Source: Halichoerus grypus
Lineage: Eukaryota > Chordata > Mammalia > Carnivora > Phocidae
Direction: 5' to 3'
DNA: 64,000 nucleotides
Assembly (NCBI RefSeq): GCF_964656455.1
Contig: NC_135715.1
Coordinates: 80,578,414 to 80,642,413 of the forward strand
Part shown: positions 56,087-64,000 of the stretch, one piece after another
Numbering within the stretch: the stretch's first letter is position 1
How the letters are laid out: each line of letters opens with the position of its first letter
Position numbers and translations under genes: made by a program
The notes under the pieces: model-generated
What the model saw: the letters and a program-made list of their open reading frames with translations, nothing else
Told to the model about the DNA's origin: nothing
The model's database searches: none

Positions 56087-58537
56087 CATGCTGAAGAGAC
56101 AAAAGCTATGCAAGGAAAGCCGTCCTCAGGGCAGTGGAATGAGGTTTGTTTTCACTAACGCATTCTCCAAAATGTTTGTATGTGTATATCTTAAGTGCTT
56201 TATTAGCACACATCTATATTCGCTCATTTACCAAGGCATTTTCTTCGAGTATGAGTTCCCTAGCTGGGGTCCTGAGTTGTTTTTGTTGTATAAACCATAC
56301 TTATAAGGTGTTGTCTTTCCAAAGCATTCAACTCAGTTTCCATGGAAAAAAAAATTTAATCCTTTTTGGTTTATGTAATGTGTAGGTCAGTTACATAATT
56401 ACATTAATAAATATAAATGACATCAACACATCTGGGGACAAACACAACCGATTTTTGACAGGCATATAACTCAGCTAGTGTGAACAGATGTGTATGCAGT
56501 CATATTTGAGAGTGGTGTTTTTATTTCTGAGCAATCAATGTGAATATTAGAATGTTTTACAGAGAGAAAATAGAGACGCCAAGATAAATTTGTCTTATTT
56601 AATGTAGTCTCCTAAATGGAGGTTAGATAATTTTTTACAGTAAAGAGCACATTTAAAACATACTAACTTCTGATCCTACACCTTTTACCTCTGCAATATC
56701 ATCATCCTGGCTTCTTTTCCATTCTTTCAGGATTTTTTTTCTATGCTTTAAAGCCCTCAAAATTTGGCCGTTACCCTTTTTTTTTTTGGTGGTGGTGGTG
56801 GGGGCGGGGGGCTTGTTATTTATCCTAGTAGAGCCAAACTTCAGTCATACTTTCACTGTAGGAATCAATTTATATATTTGACATAGATCTTGATGCTTAT
56901 TTAGCCTAAAAATAACTGAATTTAAGAATTCATGGATTATATGCTGATTCAGTGTTATTTTAAATTCATTTGATATGTTGCAAAATTCCATAAACAAAAG
57001 TATTTTCCTTTAAAGTGAATAATACCAATACTTAATGTTTCAGAGGATCATAGATTTTTAGAGTAGGGAGCAAATTAGAGATTATGTAATATAGCATTGT
57101 CCCTTTTCTGTTGAGGAAACAGAATCTCTGAGGATTTTTGTGACTTGTCTTAGCTCAGTCAGCAATTAGGGCAGAGGTAGAAGTAGAATTTTGAAAAATT
57201 TGCTTTAAATACCATAAATCATTTCAAAACAGTTGAATATTTAGAAATTTATGTGAGAAACATGGCAAAAGATTCAGCTGTTTTTGTACTCTTAAATGTA
57301 CAATGTAATGGAAAGCACTTTTTGAGAGGAAAGCTGAAATTAAACGGAAAGACCTAGAAATTAAGGAAGGTAAAAGTTTGGTCACAATTTTCTTAATGCA
57401 TATTTTGGGTTTGTGTATGAAATAGTTTTAACTATAACAGAAATACCATCTCATGGGATTATTAATCTTTCTGTTTGAAATAATATTTCTGATAATTGCC
57501 ATTAGAAATCCTTGGAACTCCTTTCTTGTGACTAGATTTTAAACCAGAAAGGAGAAAAGCTCCTTTGTAGTCAGATGGCTATGCTTTCTGTCTTTGTGTT
57601 TCAGCCTCTCTCCCTTTCCCTATCTTCCTCCCTGCCTCTGACCCTCCCCATCTCCACCGTTTCTCTTTCAATCTTTTTGTTTTTTGCTTTATTATATATT
57701 GTCAAGGAAATAACTAGAATTGCTTTATGGCACTTACCATTAAATATCCACCATGTCATTTTAAGTGTGACAAATGTGTCTGTGAATGGCATTTTAGAAT
57801 GGAATTAAATTTATGTTACTCCTCCTTATGCCTTATTACTAATTTCTTAAAACGAAAAAACTATACATTAGTATATATTTATAATCATCTCTGAAATTTT
57901 ATCATGAATATGTTTTTATGAAATGTAAAAAGATATGTATTAAACAGCAGTTGGTACATTTTAAGGACTTCAGTTTTAATTTCTGCAATATAGTTGCAGC
58001 CTTAAGGCCAGTGCATATAGTCAGTTGTCACTTACATTTAATCTTCTAAAGGTAAGTTATATTAATTTCATGTAGGAACTCAGAAACATATTAAACTTTA
58101 TTCTGTATTTATTACCTTTGAGAACATTATTTTACTTGTAGCATTAAAGTTTATTTTGTTGAAAAATGACTGACTAGATTTCCAAAGAGATTTATAAAAA
58201 GAGATTGTTATTTTTTAAAGCTCTGAACTACTTGAAATTTCATAAGTCTGAAACTAGGTTGTAGAAGACAGGTTTTACATTCTTGGTTTTCAGATCAAAT
58301 TGGCTACAGTAATAATAAGCTACAATTGAAATATGAAACTTTGACGTAAAGCAGAAATTGGAATGTTACTAACAGCTGTTGTCATAAAAGAGAGTGGCTA
58401 GAATTTTATTGTGTGTATAGAACATCTCACAAGTCTCATCTTTTAGCTTACTGAATTTAGGTCTAATTCTGCTCTGCTTCATTTCTCTTCAAGAACCAAA
58501 TGTTTCCTCTCTAGAAATGAATTAAATGGATATTAGG
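56087..58537. other. Intergenic sequence with simple repeats
   Basis: There is no gene. Contents I can point to are a G-rich GGTGGTGGTGGTGGGGG stretch at about 56788-56811, a pyrimidine-rich stretch at 57600-57670, and a weak MIR-like fragment listed separately (57040-57190). The rest is AT-rich single-copy sequence. Confidence 0.5.
57040..57190. mobile_element. Possible ancient SINE fragment
   Basis: GTTGAGGAAACAGAATCTCTGAGG followed by GTGACTTGTCTTAGCTCAG and GCAATTAGGGCAGAGGTAGA recalls the GAGGAAACTGAGGC ... AAGTGACTTGCCC ... CTAG ... GGCAGAG order found in MIR-class relics. The similarity is weak and the family call is uncertain. Confidence 0.35.
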
Positions 58538-58621
58538 CTGATCACACCCACCTTGTAAAACGTTCTGTCATGTCTAAAACTGATCACACCCACCTTGTAA
58601 AATGTTCTGTCTTGTCTAAAA
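58538..58621. repeat. 42-bp tandem duplication, two copies
   Basis: The unit starting CTGATCACACCCACCTTGTA occurs at 58538-58579 and 58580-58621 with two differences (ACGTT/ATGTT and TCATG/TCTTG). It looks like a simple local duplication. Confidence 0.9.
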
Positions 58622-58750
58622 CTATTCTTTCCAAATCATAATTCCTTTGGGTTTAACTGTTTTTATGGGTTAATAATATTTAGATCTTGACCTCCTGCCC
58701 CATTTCTAACCCTGCAAATCTGACTAGATTCCTTCTCTTGGCTGTTGAAC

Positions 58751-58934
58751 TTTTTTTTTAAGATTTTATTTATTTATTTGAGAGAGAGTGCGAGAGAGAG
58801 AACATGAGCAGAGGGAGGGGTAGAGGGAGAAGAAGACCCCTTCCCCTGCTGAGCAGGGATCCCAGCACCCTGGGATCATGACCTGAGTGAGCCCAAGGTA
58901 GACACTTAACCAACTGAACCACCCAGGGGCCCTC
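58751..58934 (-). mobile_element. Can-SINE (SINEC), minus strand
   Basis: It reads on plus as a poly-T tail, AAGATTTTATTTATTTATTT, purine-rich GAGAGAGAGTGCGAGAGAG, GGGATCATGACCTGAGTGAG and CCACCCAGGGGCCC, the reverse complement of a SINEC. The flanks GGCTGTTGAACTTTTT (from 58740) and GGCTGTGAACTTTTT (58949-58963) form a target-site duplication with one indel. Extra CT-rich sequence lies between the SINE head and the right duplication. Confidence 0.9.
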
Positions 58935-58963
58935 CCCCTCTTTTTTTTGGCTGTGAACTTTTT

Positions 58964-59494
58964 GTTTAAATTCAGCCTATCTCTTCTTTTCAGCATAATT
59001 TCCCTTCTTTTTCTTTTTTTTTTTCCGCCTGTCAGTGAAGTCTACCCTGTGAGTGGTCATCTACAAGGTGGGAGTCATTATACAGGTCACACTTTGGGCA
59101 CAGCATGCCTTATTTCAGTGCCCAGTTTTGTGGCGTGTGACTAATGTACCCTAAGTAGAACCTTCTATATTCTCATATAGGAAATAGTGCAGAAAGTCTG
59201 ATTTCTTGGCCTGCAACATGAGTGGAAGAAATTTTAAATGTTTATGGCAAGGGCTATCAACACACTAGTGAAAGAGACAAATATTGTGAATCTGAGGAAC
59301 AGATATTTAAGTTTTATCAGCTTTGAAGGAGTCATATATTAATAGGAACTTTACATGTAAATAGTATACAAAGTTCCCGTGACTTAAAAAATCCACCCTA
59401 CTAGTCAGTGTCCGCCAGAGCATCTGAGCCATTTTGTCCCTCTTTGGCAGTTGGAGAGGGCTGTGGATGGTGACACTCTGATGAAAGATGAAAT
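58964..59494. other. Intergenic sequence, nothing recognised
   Basis: It contains a short T/C-rich stretch (58998-59027) and otherwise single-copy sequence without a credible exon. Confidence 0.5.
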
Positions 59495-59740
59495 AATTAT
59501 AGCTAGCTAGTATTTACTGAATGCTTATTATGTGTCAGGCATTGTGTTTAAACAGTATTGGGTTAATCCTTCCTAGTACCCACTATACACTAGGGTAGGT
59601 ACTATTATCTTCTCCATATTCCACGTGAGGGAACTGAGGCTTTGAGAGGCCAAGTAACTTGCCAAGGATTATAGAACTAGAAATAAACAGAGATGAGGTT
59701 TGCTTTAAGGTCTCTTTAATCTCAGAGCCTGTTCTCATTT
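59495..59740 (-). mobile_element. MIR SINE, minus strand
   Basis: On plus it reads TATTTACTGAATGCTTATTA, TGTGTCAGGCATTGTG, GTAGGTACTATTATCTTCTC, GAGGGAACTGAGGCTTTGAG and AAGTAACTTGCCAAGGATTA, the reverse complement of MIR in the expected order. Confidence 0.87.
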
Positions 59741-60297
59741 TCTTACCTATCTGACCACACCAGTACTTCCAGTCTTTTCCACATCATGTCATACCTAGAA
59801 AATGTGCGTGTGTTTACAGCATGGTGGGGGAAACGGCTAGGCTGCTTACAACTGGAGGCAACTGACCTGGAGATGATGGATAACCTAGAGGTCTCTCCCT
59901 GGATCCCACTGAGTCAAGTCAGAGTAAAGAAGGATTTAGTACCTAGTGATACTGGTCAGTTATTTGTGGCAGGCCCACCCATTGGGAAGCTCTGCGCTAC
60001 ACTACAGTGTCCCTGTAGAAAATAGGACGTGAGAGGTTTTTTTTTCCTAAGTTCACAATGCCTCCGGCTCCCCTTATCATCACAGACCAGGTGGTGGGAG
60101 TTTGGATTGGTGATGTGTTCTCAGATCTGTTATATTCCTCTCTTCCTCCCTCGCCCCCATCATCTGCTGAAGTAATAACAACATATATTATTGATGGTTG
60201 AGTTTTGTTCATTCAAGAAATATTTATTGAATATTTCTATGTGCAGCACTTTGGTAGTTAAAAAAGATTCACGGTTTGCCAGCAGAGATGATACTTG
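59741..60297. other. Intergenic sequence with a possible old repeat end
   Basis: At 60205-60290, TTCATTCAAGAAATATTTAT followed by TGTGCAGCACTTTGG resembles a common ancient repeat (ATTTATTGAGCACCTAC-type). It may continue beyond the MLT1 LTR (60674-60960). I cannot name the family with confidence and see no gene. Confidence 0.4.
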
Positions 60298-60673
60298 TTG
60301 CCATGGTCTGGATGTTTGTGTCCCCCTTCAGATTCATATATTAAAATTCTAACCTTCCAGGTGATGGTATAGAAGGAGGGGCCTTTTGGTGGTGATTAGG
60401 CTATGCAGGTGGAACCCTCATGAATGGGATCAGTGTCCTTATAAAACAGGCCCAAGAGAGATACTTTGGTCCTTTTGCCATGTGAAGACACTGCAAGAAA
60501 GTGCCATCCCACACACCAGGAAACTGGTTCTCACCACACACTGAATCTTACCAGACACTGGTGCCTTGATCTTGGACTTCTTAGCCTCTAGAACTATGAG
60601 CAGTAAGTTTCTATTGTTTATAAGCTACTAAGACTATGGCATTTTGTTGAAGCAGCTCAAATGGACAAAGACA
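60298..60673 (+). mobile_element. MLT1A-type LTR (ERVL-MaLR), near complete
   Basis: ATGGTCTGGATGTTTGTGTC, AAAATTCTAACCTTCCAGGT, GATGGTATAGAAGGAGGGGC, CCCTCATGAATGGGATCAGT, CCTTATAAAACAGGCCC, GCCATGTGAAGACACTGC, TTGATCTTGGACTTCTTAGC and ATGGCATTTTGTTGAAGCAG match the MLT1A LTR along its full length. It is a solo LTR with no retroviral genes. The TATAAAA element is the LTR's own old promoter region. Confidence 0.9.
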
Positions 60674-61370
60674 TTTGTACATCAGTTACTTTACTATAGC
60701 GCGTACAGTATCCTACCCATGTCATAAACAAAGTGCAACAAACAGGAAGGGTACTGTGATTAGTTTCAGTTAGTAAGTGTAGTGAATGTTTCACTAACAG
60801 GTAGCATCTTATCCAGGCCTTGAAAGATTAGTGGAATTTAAACACAGGAGGTTAAGAGGTTGGTGATGAGGACAGTAATGCAGATAGAGTTGATAGTATC
60901 AGGAAAGACTTAGACTAAAGTTGGAATGCTTAGAACAGTGTTTACCTGTTAAAAAGAAAGGGAGGGACAAGGAGAGGAAAAGAACCCTTTCTTGCCCCTT
61001 GTTTCTTCCAGTTAGTACCTTATTTCTTTCTTCCTTTGTATAGCCAAATTTCTCAAATCATTTGCCCATACTTGCTGTTTGGCCTTCTTCTGTGCCGCTG
61101 TAATCTGATTTCCACATACTATGCTTCTGAGATTCATTTCGCTGAGATCATCAAAGACACCCTGTAACTAAATCTCCCAGGCACGTTTATGTTCTTATCA
61201 GGTCTCTCAACTGGTTACAACATTGTTGTCCATGTGTCATCCCTTAAAACATTCTCCTTAGTTTCCCTGAAATCATGTTTTTCCTCTCTATCTAGTCACT
61301 CCTCCATCCTCTTTTTGTCCTTCTCTTACTTCTACCATCCTTAAGTGTTCTTGTATTCAATATTCTTTTC
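60674..61370. other. Intergenic sequence; possible continuation of old repeats
   Basis: The sequence ATCCAGGCCTTGAAAGATTA (near 60812) and what follows may belong to the same ancient repeat as 60205-60290, interrupted by the MLT1 LTR. From about 61130 the sequence becomes pyrimidine-rich and could be a decayed part of the L2 that follows. There is no exon. Confidence 0.4.
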
Positions 61371-62035
61371 TAGGACCTCACCTTTTCTTACTCTTCATAC
61401 TCTCTGTGGGTACTCTTACACATTTCTCTGGGTTCAGTTACCATGTATATACTGACGACCCCCTAATCTATATCTGTGTCTCAGATCTCTCCTGAACTGC
61501 TTGCTTAGTTATCTCACTGCCCCTCAAAATAAATTTTTCCCAAATTGAACATATTGTCACTGTCTCAACCCCTCCCCTAACCTCTTCTACCCTAAACTCT
61601 GTTTTTCATCAAGTGTTGATTGCAATAAACGGAAATGCCACCTACCCCGTTGGCCCCAGTTGGAAATTTGGCCACCATCCCAAACTTCTCCTTTTCAATT
61701 ACTACGATATCGTCAGTCACCAAGAATTATCTATTTTGCCTCTTTAATAAATGTCGAATCCCTGAGACTCTCTCCATGCCCACTGTTGCTGCTCTCCTCC
61801 TTGATCAAGGCTTCCTTTGCCTTGGTACCACAACTGCCTTCTTATAGGTTTCCACGCGTCTCTTGTCTCACCTGTCCAGTTCATTTCCGAACTATAACCA
61901 GAGAGTATTCTGATCCTGTGCTTCCAGTTTAAAGCCATTCAGTGAATTTTTTGCCCTCAGAGTAAAGTCTAAACTCAGGTATTTATAAGTCTTTTTATAA
62001 TGGTCTGGTCTCACCTGAGAGACTAGGATCCTGCT
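61371..62035 (+). mobile_element. LINE-2 (L2) 3' region, decayed
   Basis: In order: TACTGACGACCCCCTAATCT with ATCTCTCCTGAACTG, then a CAGTCACCAAG region, CATGCCCACTGTTGCTGCTC, ATTCTGATCCTGTGC, AGCCATTCAGTGAATTTTTT, GCCCTCAGAGTAAAGTCTAA and ATAATGGTCTGGTCTCACCT. These correspond to successive parts of the L2 ORF 3' end and 3' UTR. The old reverse-transcriptase gene is destroyed by stops and indels, and the frames at 61635-61932 are remnants only. Confidence 0.78.
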
Positions 62036-62039
62036 CAGG

Positions 62040-62222
62040 AATTGGAGTCTGTTGCTTGGATTTGGATACCACTTTGTGTGATGTTGGACCGATTATCTTT
62101 CTTTTGCCTCATTTCTTTGCTTTGTTAAAATGGGATTAGGATTATTGCTAGGATTGAATGAGTTGTTAGAACAATACCTTGCATGTAGTAATTAGTCAGT
62201 AAATGTTAACTCTTATTATTGC
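62040..62222 (+). mobile_element. MIR SINE, plus strand
   Basis: ATTGGAGTCTGTTGCTTGGA, TTGCCTCATTTCTTTGCTTT, GTTAAAATGGGATTAGGATT, GATTGAATGAGTTGTTAGAA and CAGTAAATGTTAACTC follow the MIR consensus through to its 3' end. Confidence 0.8.
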
Positions 62223-62500
62223 AATTGTTACCTTACCCAAATCCATTATTAAATCCAATCTTAGGGCATCACTTAATATGGTCATTCACTGGTTAGAGCA
62301 CAAGGATTTCTGTGATTTCAGCATACGTGGGGAGCATGAGGTAATTGGTGATTGTTGCAGATATGTCCTAGCAGAAAGTAAATGGTTTATATGTTAGGTG
62401 CCAAATGAGAGAATAGACATTTGAACACCATCAGATTTCAAAAGAGGAAGAAGATGTTTTGTGAAAATTTGATCTGTCCTTTAAAAAGATAATCAGTACA
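62223..62500. other. Intergenic sequence between two MIR copies
   Basis: This is a short AT-rich single-copy stretch. An open frame at 62203-62397 crosses the MIR end and has no recognisable domain. Confidence 0.5.
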
Positions 62501-62720
62501 GTGGTAGCTGCAGTAGCTAACATTTACTGAGCCCCTGCTATGTGCCAGGGACTATGTTAAACATTTTATGTACATTATTTTCCTCAAAAGAGCTTTCAGA
62601 AATGTTATTTGTAGCCCTGTTTTACAGATGAGGAAACTGAATCAACAAAAATGAGGCAGTCTTATCAAATGTAGAGCTGGAATTCAAATCCAGAGAGATG
62701 ACCAAGAAGTCTTCCAATTA
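62501..62720 (-). mobile_element. MIR SINE, minus strand
   Basis: On plus: AACATTTACTGAGCCCCTGC, TATGTGCCAGGGACTATG, TTTTACAGATGAGGAAACTG and GTAGAGCTGGAATTCAAATC, the reverse complement of MIR. The tRNA-like end lies near 62690. Confidence 0.87.
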
Positions 62721-63034
62721 TTCATGTTTTCAAATGTTTTTCCTTATCTGTCACAAGTCTTTTGAGGCAATGCATGCACACACACAATCTCTTTGTCTCT
62801 CTAGTGGTGTTGAAAAACAATTTAGTTTCTTCATCCTGACATTATTTTAAATGTATATAAAATATGGCATATTTATCCAAACTCCTCATGCATAAAATAC
62901 ATTCTTCAAGTAAATTATAGTCTCAGCATGTAGAAAGAAAAAAAATTCCAAACATCAGCCTTGTAACATGAAAGGTTTCGGGAGTCAGTGTTCAAATGCA
63001 CAAAACAAATAAATAAATATTTGACATGTTGTGT
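62721..63034. other. Intergenic sequence, nothing recognised
   Basis: AT-rich sequence with a short (CA)n-like ATGCACACACACA stretch near 62773. No gene is visible. Confidence 0.5.
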
Positions 63035-63048
63035 TACCTCAGGCTTTT

Positions 63049-63242
63049 TTTTTTTTTTTTAAAGATTTTATTTATTTGACAGAGAGAGACACAGCACGAG
63101 AGGGAACACAAGCAGGGGGAGTGGGAGGGAGAAGCAGGCTTCCCGCGGAGCAGGGAGCCCGACGCGGGGCTCGATCCCAGGACCCCGGGATCATGACCTG
63201 AGCCGAAGGCAGACGCCCAATGACCGAGCCACCCAGGCGCCC
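63049..63242 (-). mobile_element. Can-SINE (SINEC), minus strand, young copy
   Basis: It reads on plus as poly-T, AAAGATTTTATTTATTTGAC, AGAGAGAGACACAGCACGAG, GCAGGCTTCCCGCGGAGCAG, GGGCTCGATCCCAGGACCCC, GGGATCATGACCTGAGCCGA and GCCACCCAGGCGCCC. A perfect 14-bp duplication TACCTCAGGCTTTT flanks it (63035-63048 and 63243-63256). CpG sites are largely intact, so it is younger than the copy at 58751. The GCGGAGCAGGGAGCCCGACG wording resembles arctoid carnivore SINECs. Confidence 0.95.
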
Positions 63243-63256
63243 TACCTCAGGCTTTT

Positions 63257-64000
63257 AAGTGAAACATTCCGAGTTAAGTTTAGAGGAGCTTATGTTAAAT
63301 ATGTCTGTCGCTTTAGCCTTTTGTACTTTTGCAAATGTTAAAAAAGAACTAATATCCTATTGACAGTAGAGAAGTTCTGTTCAGGCTTGATTTAATCTGA
63401 CTCTGTAGGCTTAGTACATTTCATGAAAGGAGAGCATTTGTTACAGAGCTTTTGTCTGAAGATTTGGGATGTTTATATTGGGTTTTTATTTTATTTGCAA
63501 TAGACTTTAAATGGTGTTACAACAAGTACTATATTTTCGAACACCAAACACATTAGATTCTCTTGTGAGGATAGATTGGCTTTGGTTGCCACCTATGTGG
63601 TAATACCTTTTTCTTTCATTTCATTGGAAAAGATTATCCAACAATTATTGTCGTTCATCCCAGATTTAATTTGGTATTATGCATACCTATTGCATGGTTT
63701 GCTTTTTGTTCTTTCTTTTAAAATATCTAAAAGTTAATTTTGATTTTTTTTTTTGATAGCTTGCCCTAGCAGGCCAAAACTATGAACATTTTTCACTTTT
63801 CAGAATGTTATTTAGTCTTTTGTTCTTTCTGTTTCTTTGATAAAGAGATTATCAACTCTTTTTTCAACTGTCAGGATGTAGGGATGTAGACAACAATTCA
63901 CAAGTTAATTGAGCTCTTTATGAAAAGAATATGACTTACTGCTTTTCACTAATACCAGATGAAAGAAGGTTTTTTTCTTTGAAATTTCTCACAGACATAT
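63257..64000. other. Intergenic sequence to window end, nothing recognised
   Basis: AT-rich single-copy DNA. I find no repeat that I can name and no credible exon. Confidence 0.5.

Noticed and set aside
61635..61932. Short plus-strand protein-coding exons
   Set aside because: They fall in a decayed L2 element. The frames are short and overlap each other without splice-site support.

Overview
The window is nuclear DNA from a mammal of the order Carnivora. Three tRNA-derived Can-SINE (SINEC) insertions with target-site duplications and a carnivore-type LINE-1 3' end support this. The SINEC wording resembles bear, mustelid and seal copies more than dog or cat, so an arctoid caniform is my best guess, not a proof. 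I find no protein-coding gene, host exon, tRNA, rRNA or CRISPR array.

Region 1 (1-44153) is a macrosatellite that runs off the left edge of the window. Each repeat unit joins about 2.82 kb of a GC-richer satellite (12 monomers of about 229 bp plus a 60-bp remnant) to a 5'-truncated LINE-1 of about 0.91 kb on the minus strand. The L1 holds the C-terminus of ORF2, the 3' UTR, a polyadenylation signal and a poly-A tail. A 17-bp target-site duplication flanks it, so one L1 jumped into a monomer and was then amplified with it. Complete units are about 3.73 kb. Three satellite blocks (4316-5535, 21390-22610, 30990-32210) are shortened to 1.22 kb by the same loss of seven monomers. Variants shared between distant units show recent exchange or block duplication.

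Region 2 (44154-49573) is the same satellite in inverted orientation and clearly more diverged. It carries a second, independent L1 insertion (46220-46914) with a perfect 15-bp target-site duplication. The switch between the two orientations lies inside a chimeric L1 (43414-44153). Its 3' flank is that of the array insertion and its 5' junction is that of the second insertion. This is a fossil of L1-L1 recombination that joined two macrosatellite lineages head to head.

Region 3 (49574-64000) is ordinary AT-rich single-copy mammalian DNA with old interspersed repeats: L1 3' ends, MIR, L2, MER5A and MLT1A LTRs, plus younger SINEC copies. It also holds a 346-bp inverted duplication (53365-53710 against 55741-56086) of about 97% identity by eye, with a 2.03-kb spacer.

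The many short open frames in regions 1 and 2 are by-products of tandem repetition and of the L1 ORF2 remnant. They are not annotated as genes.
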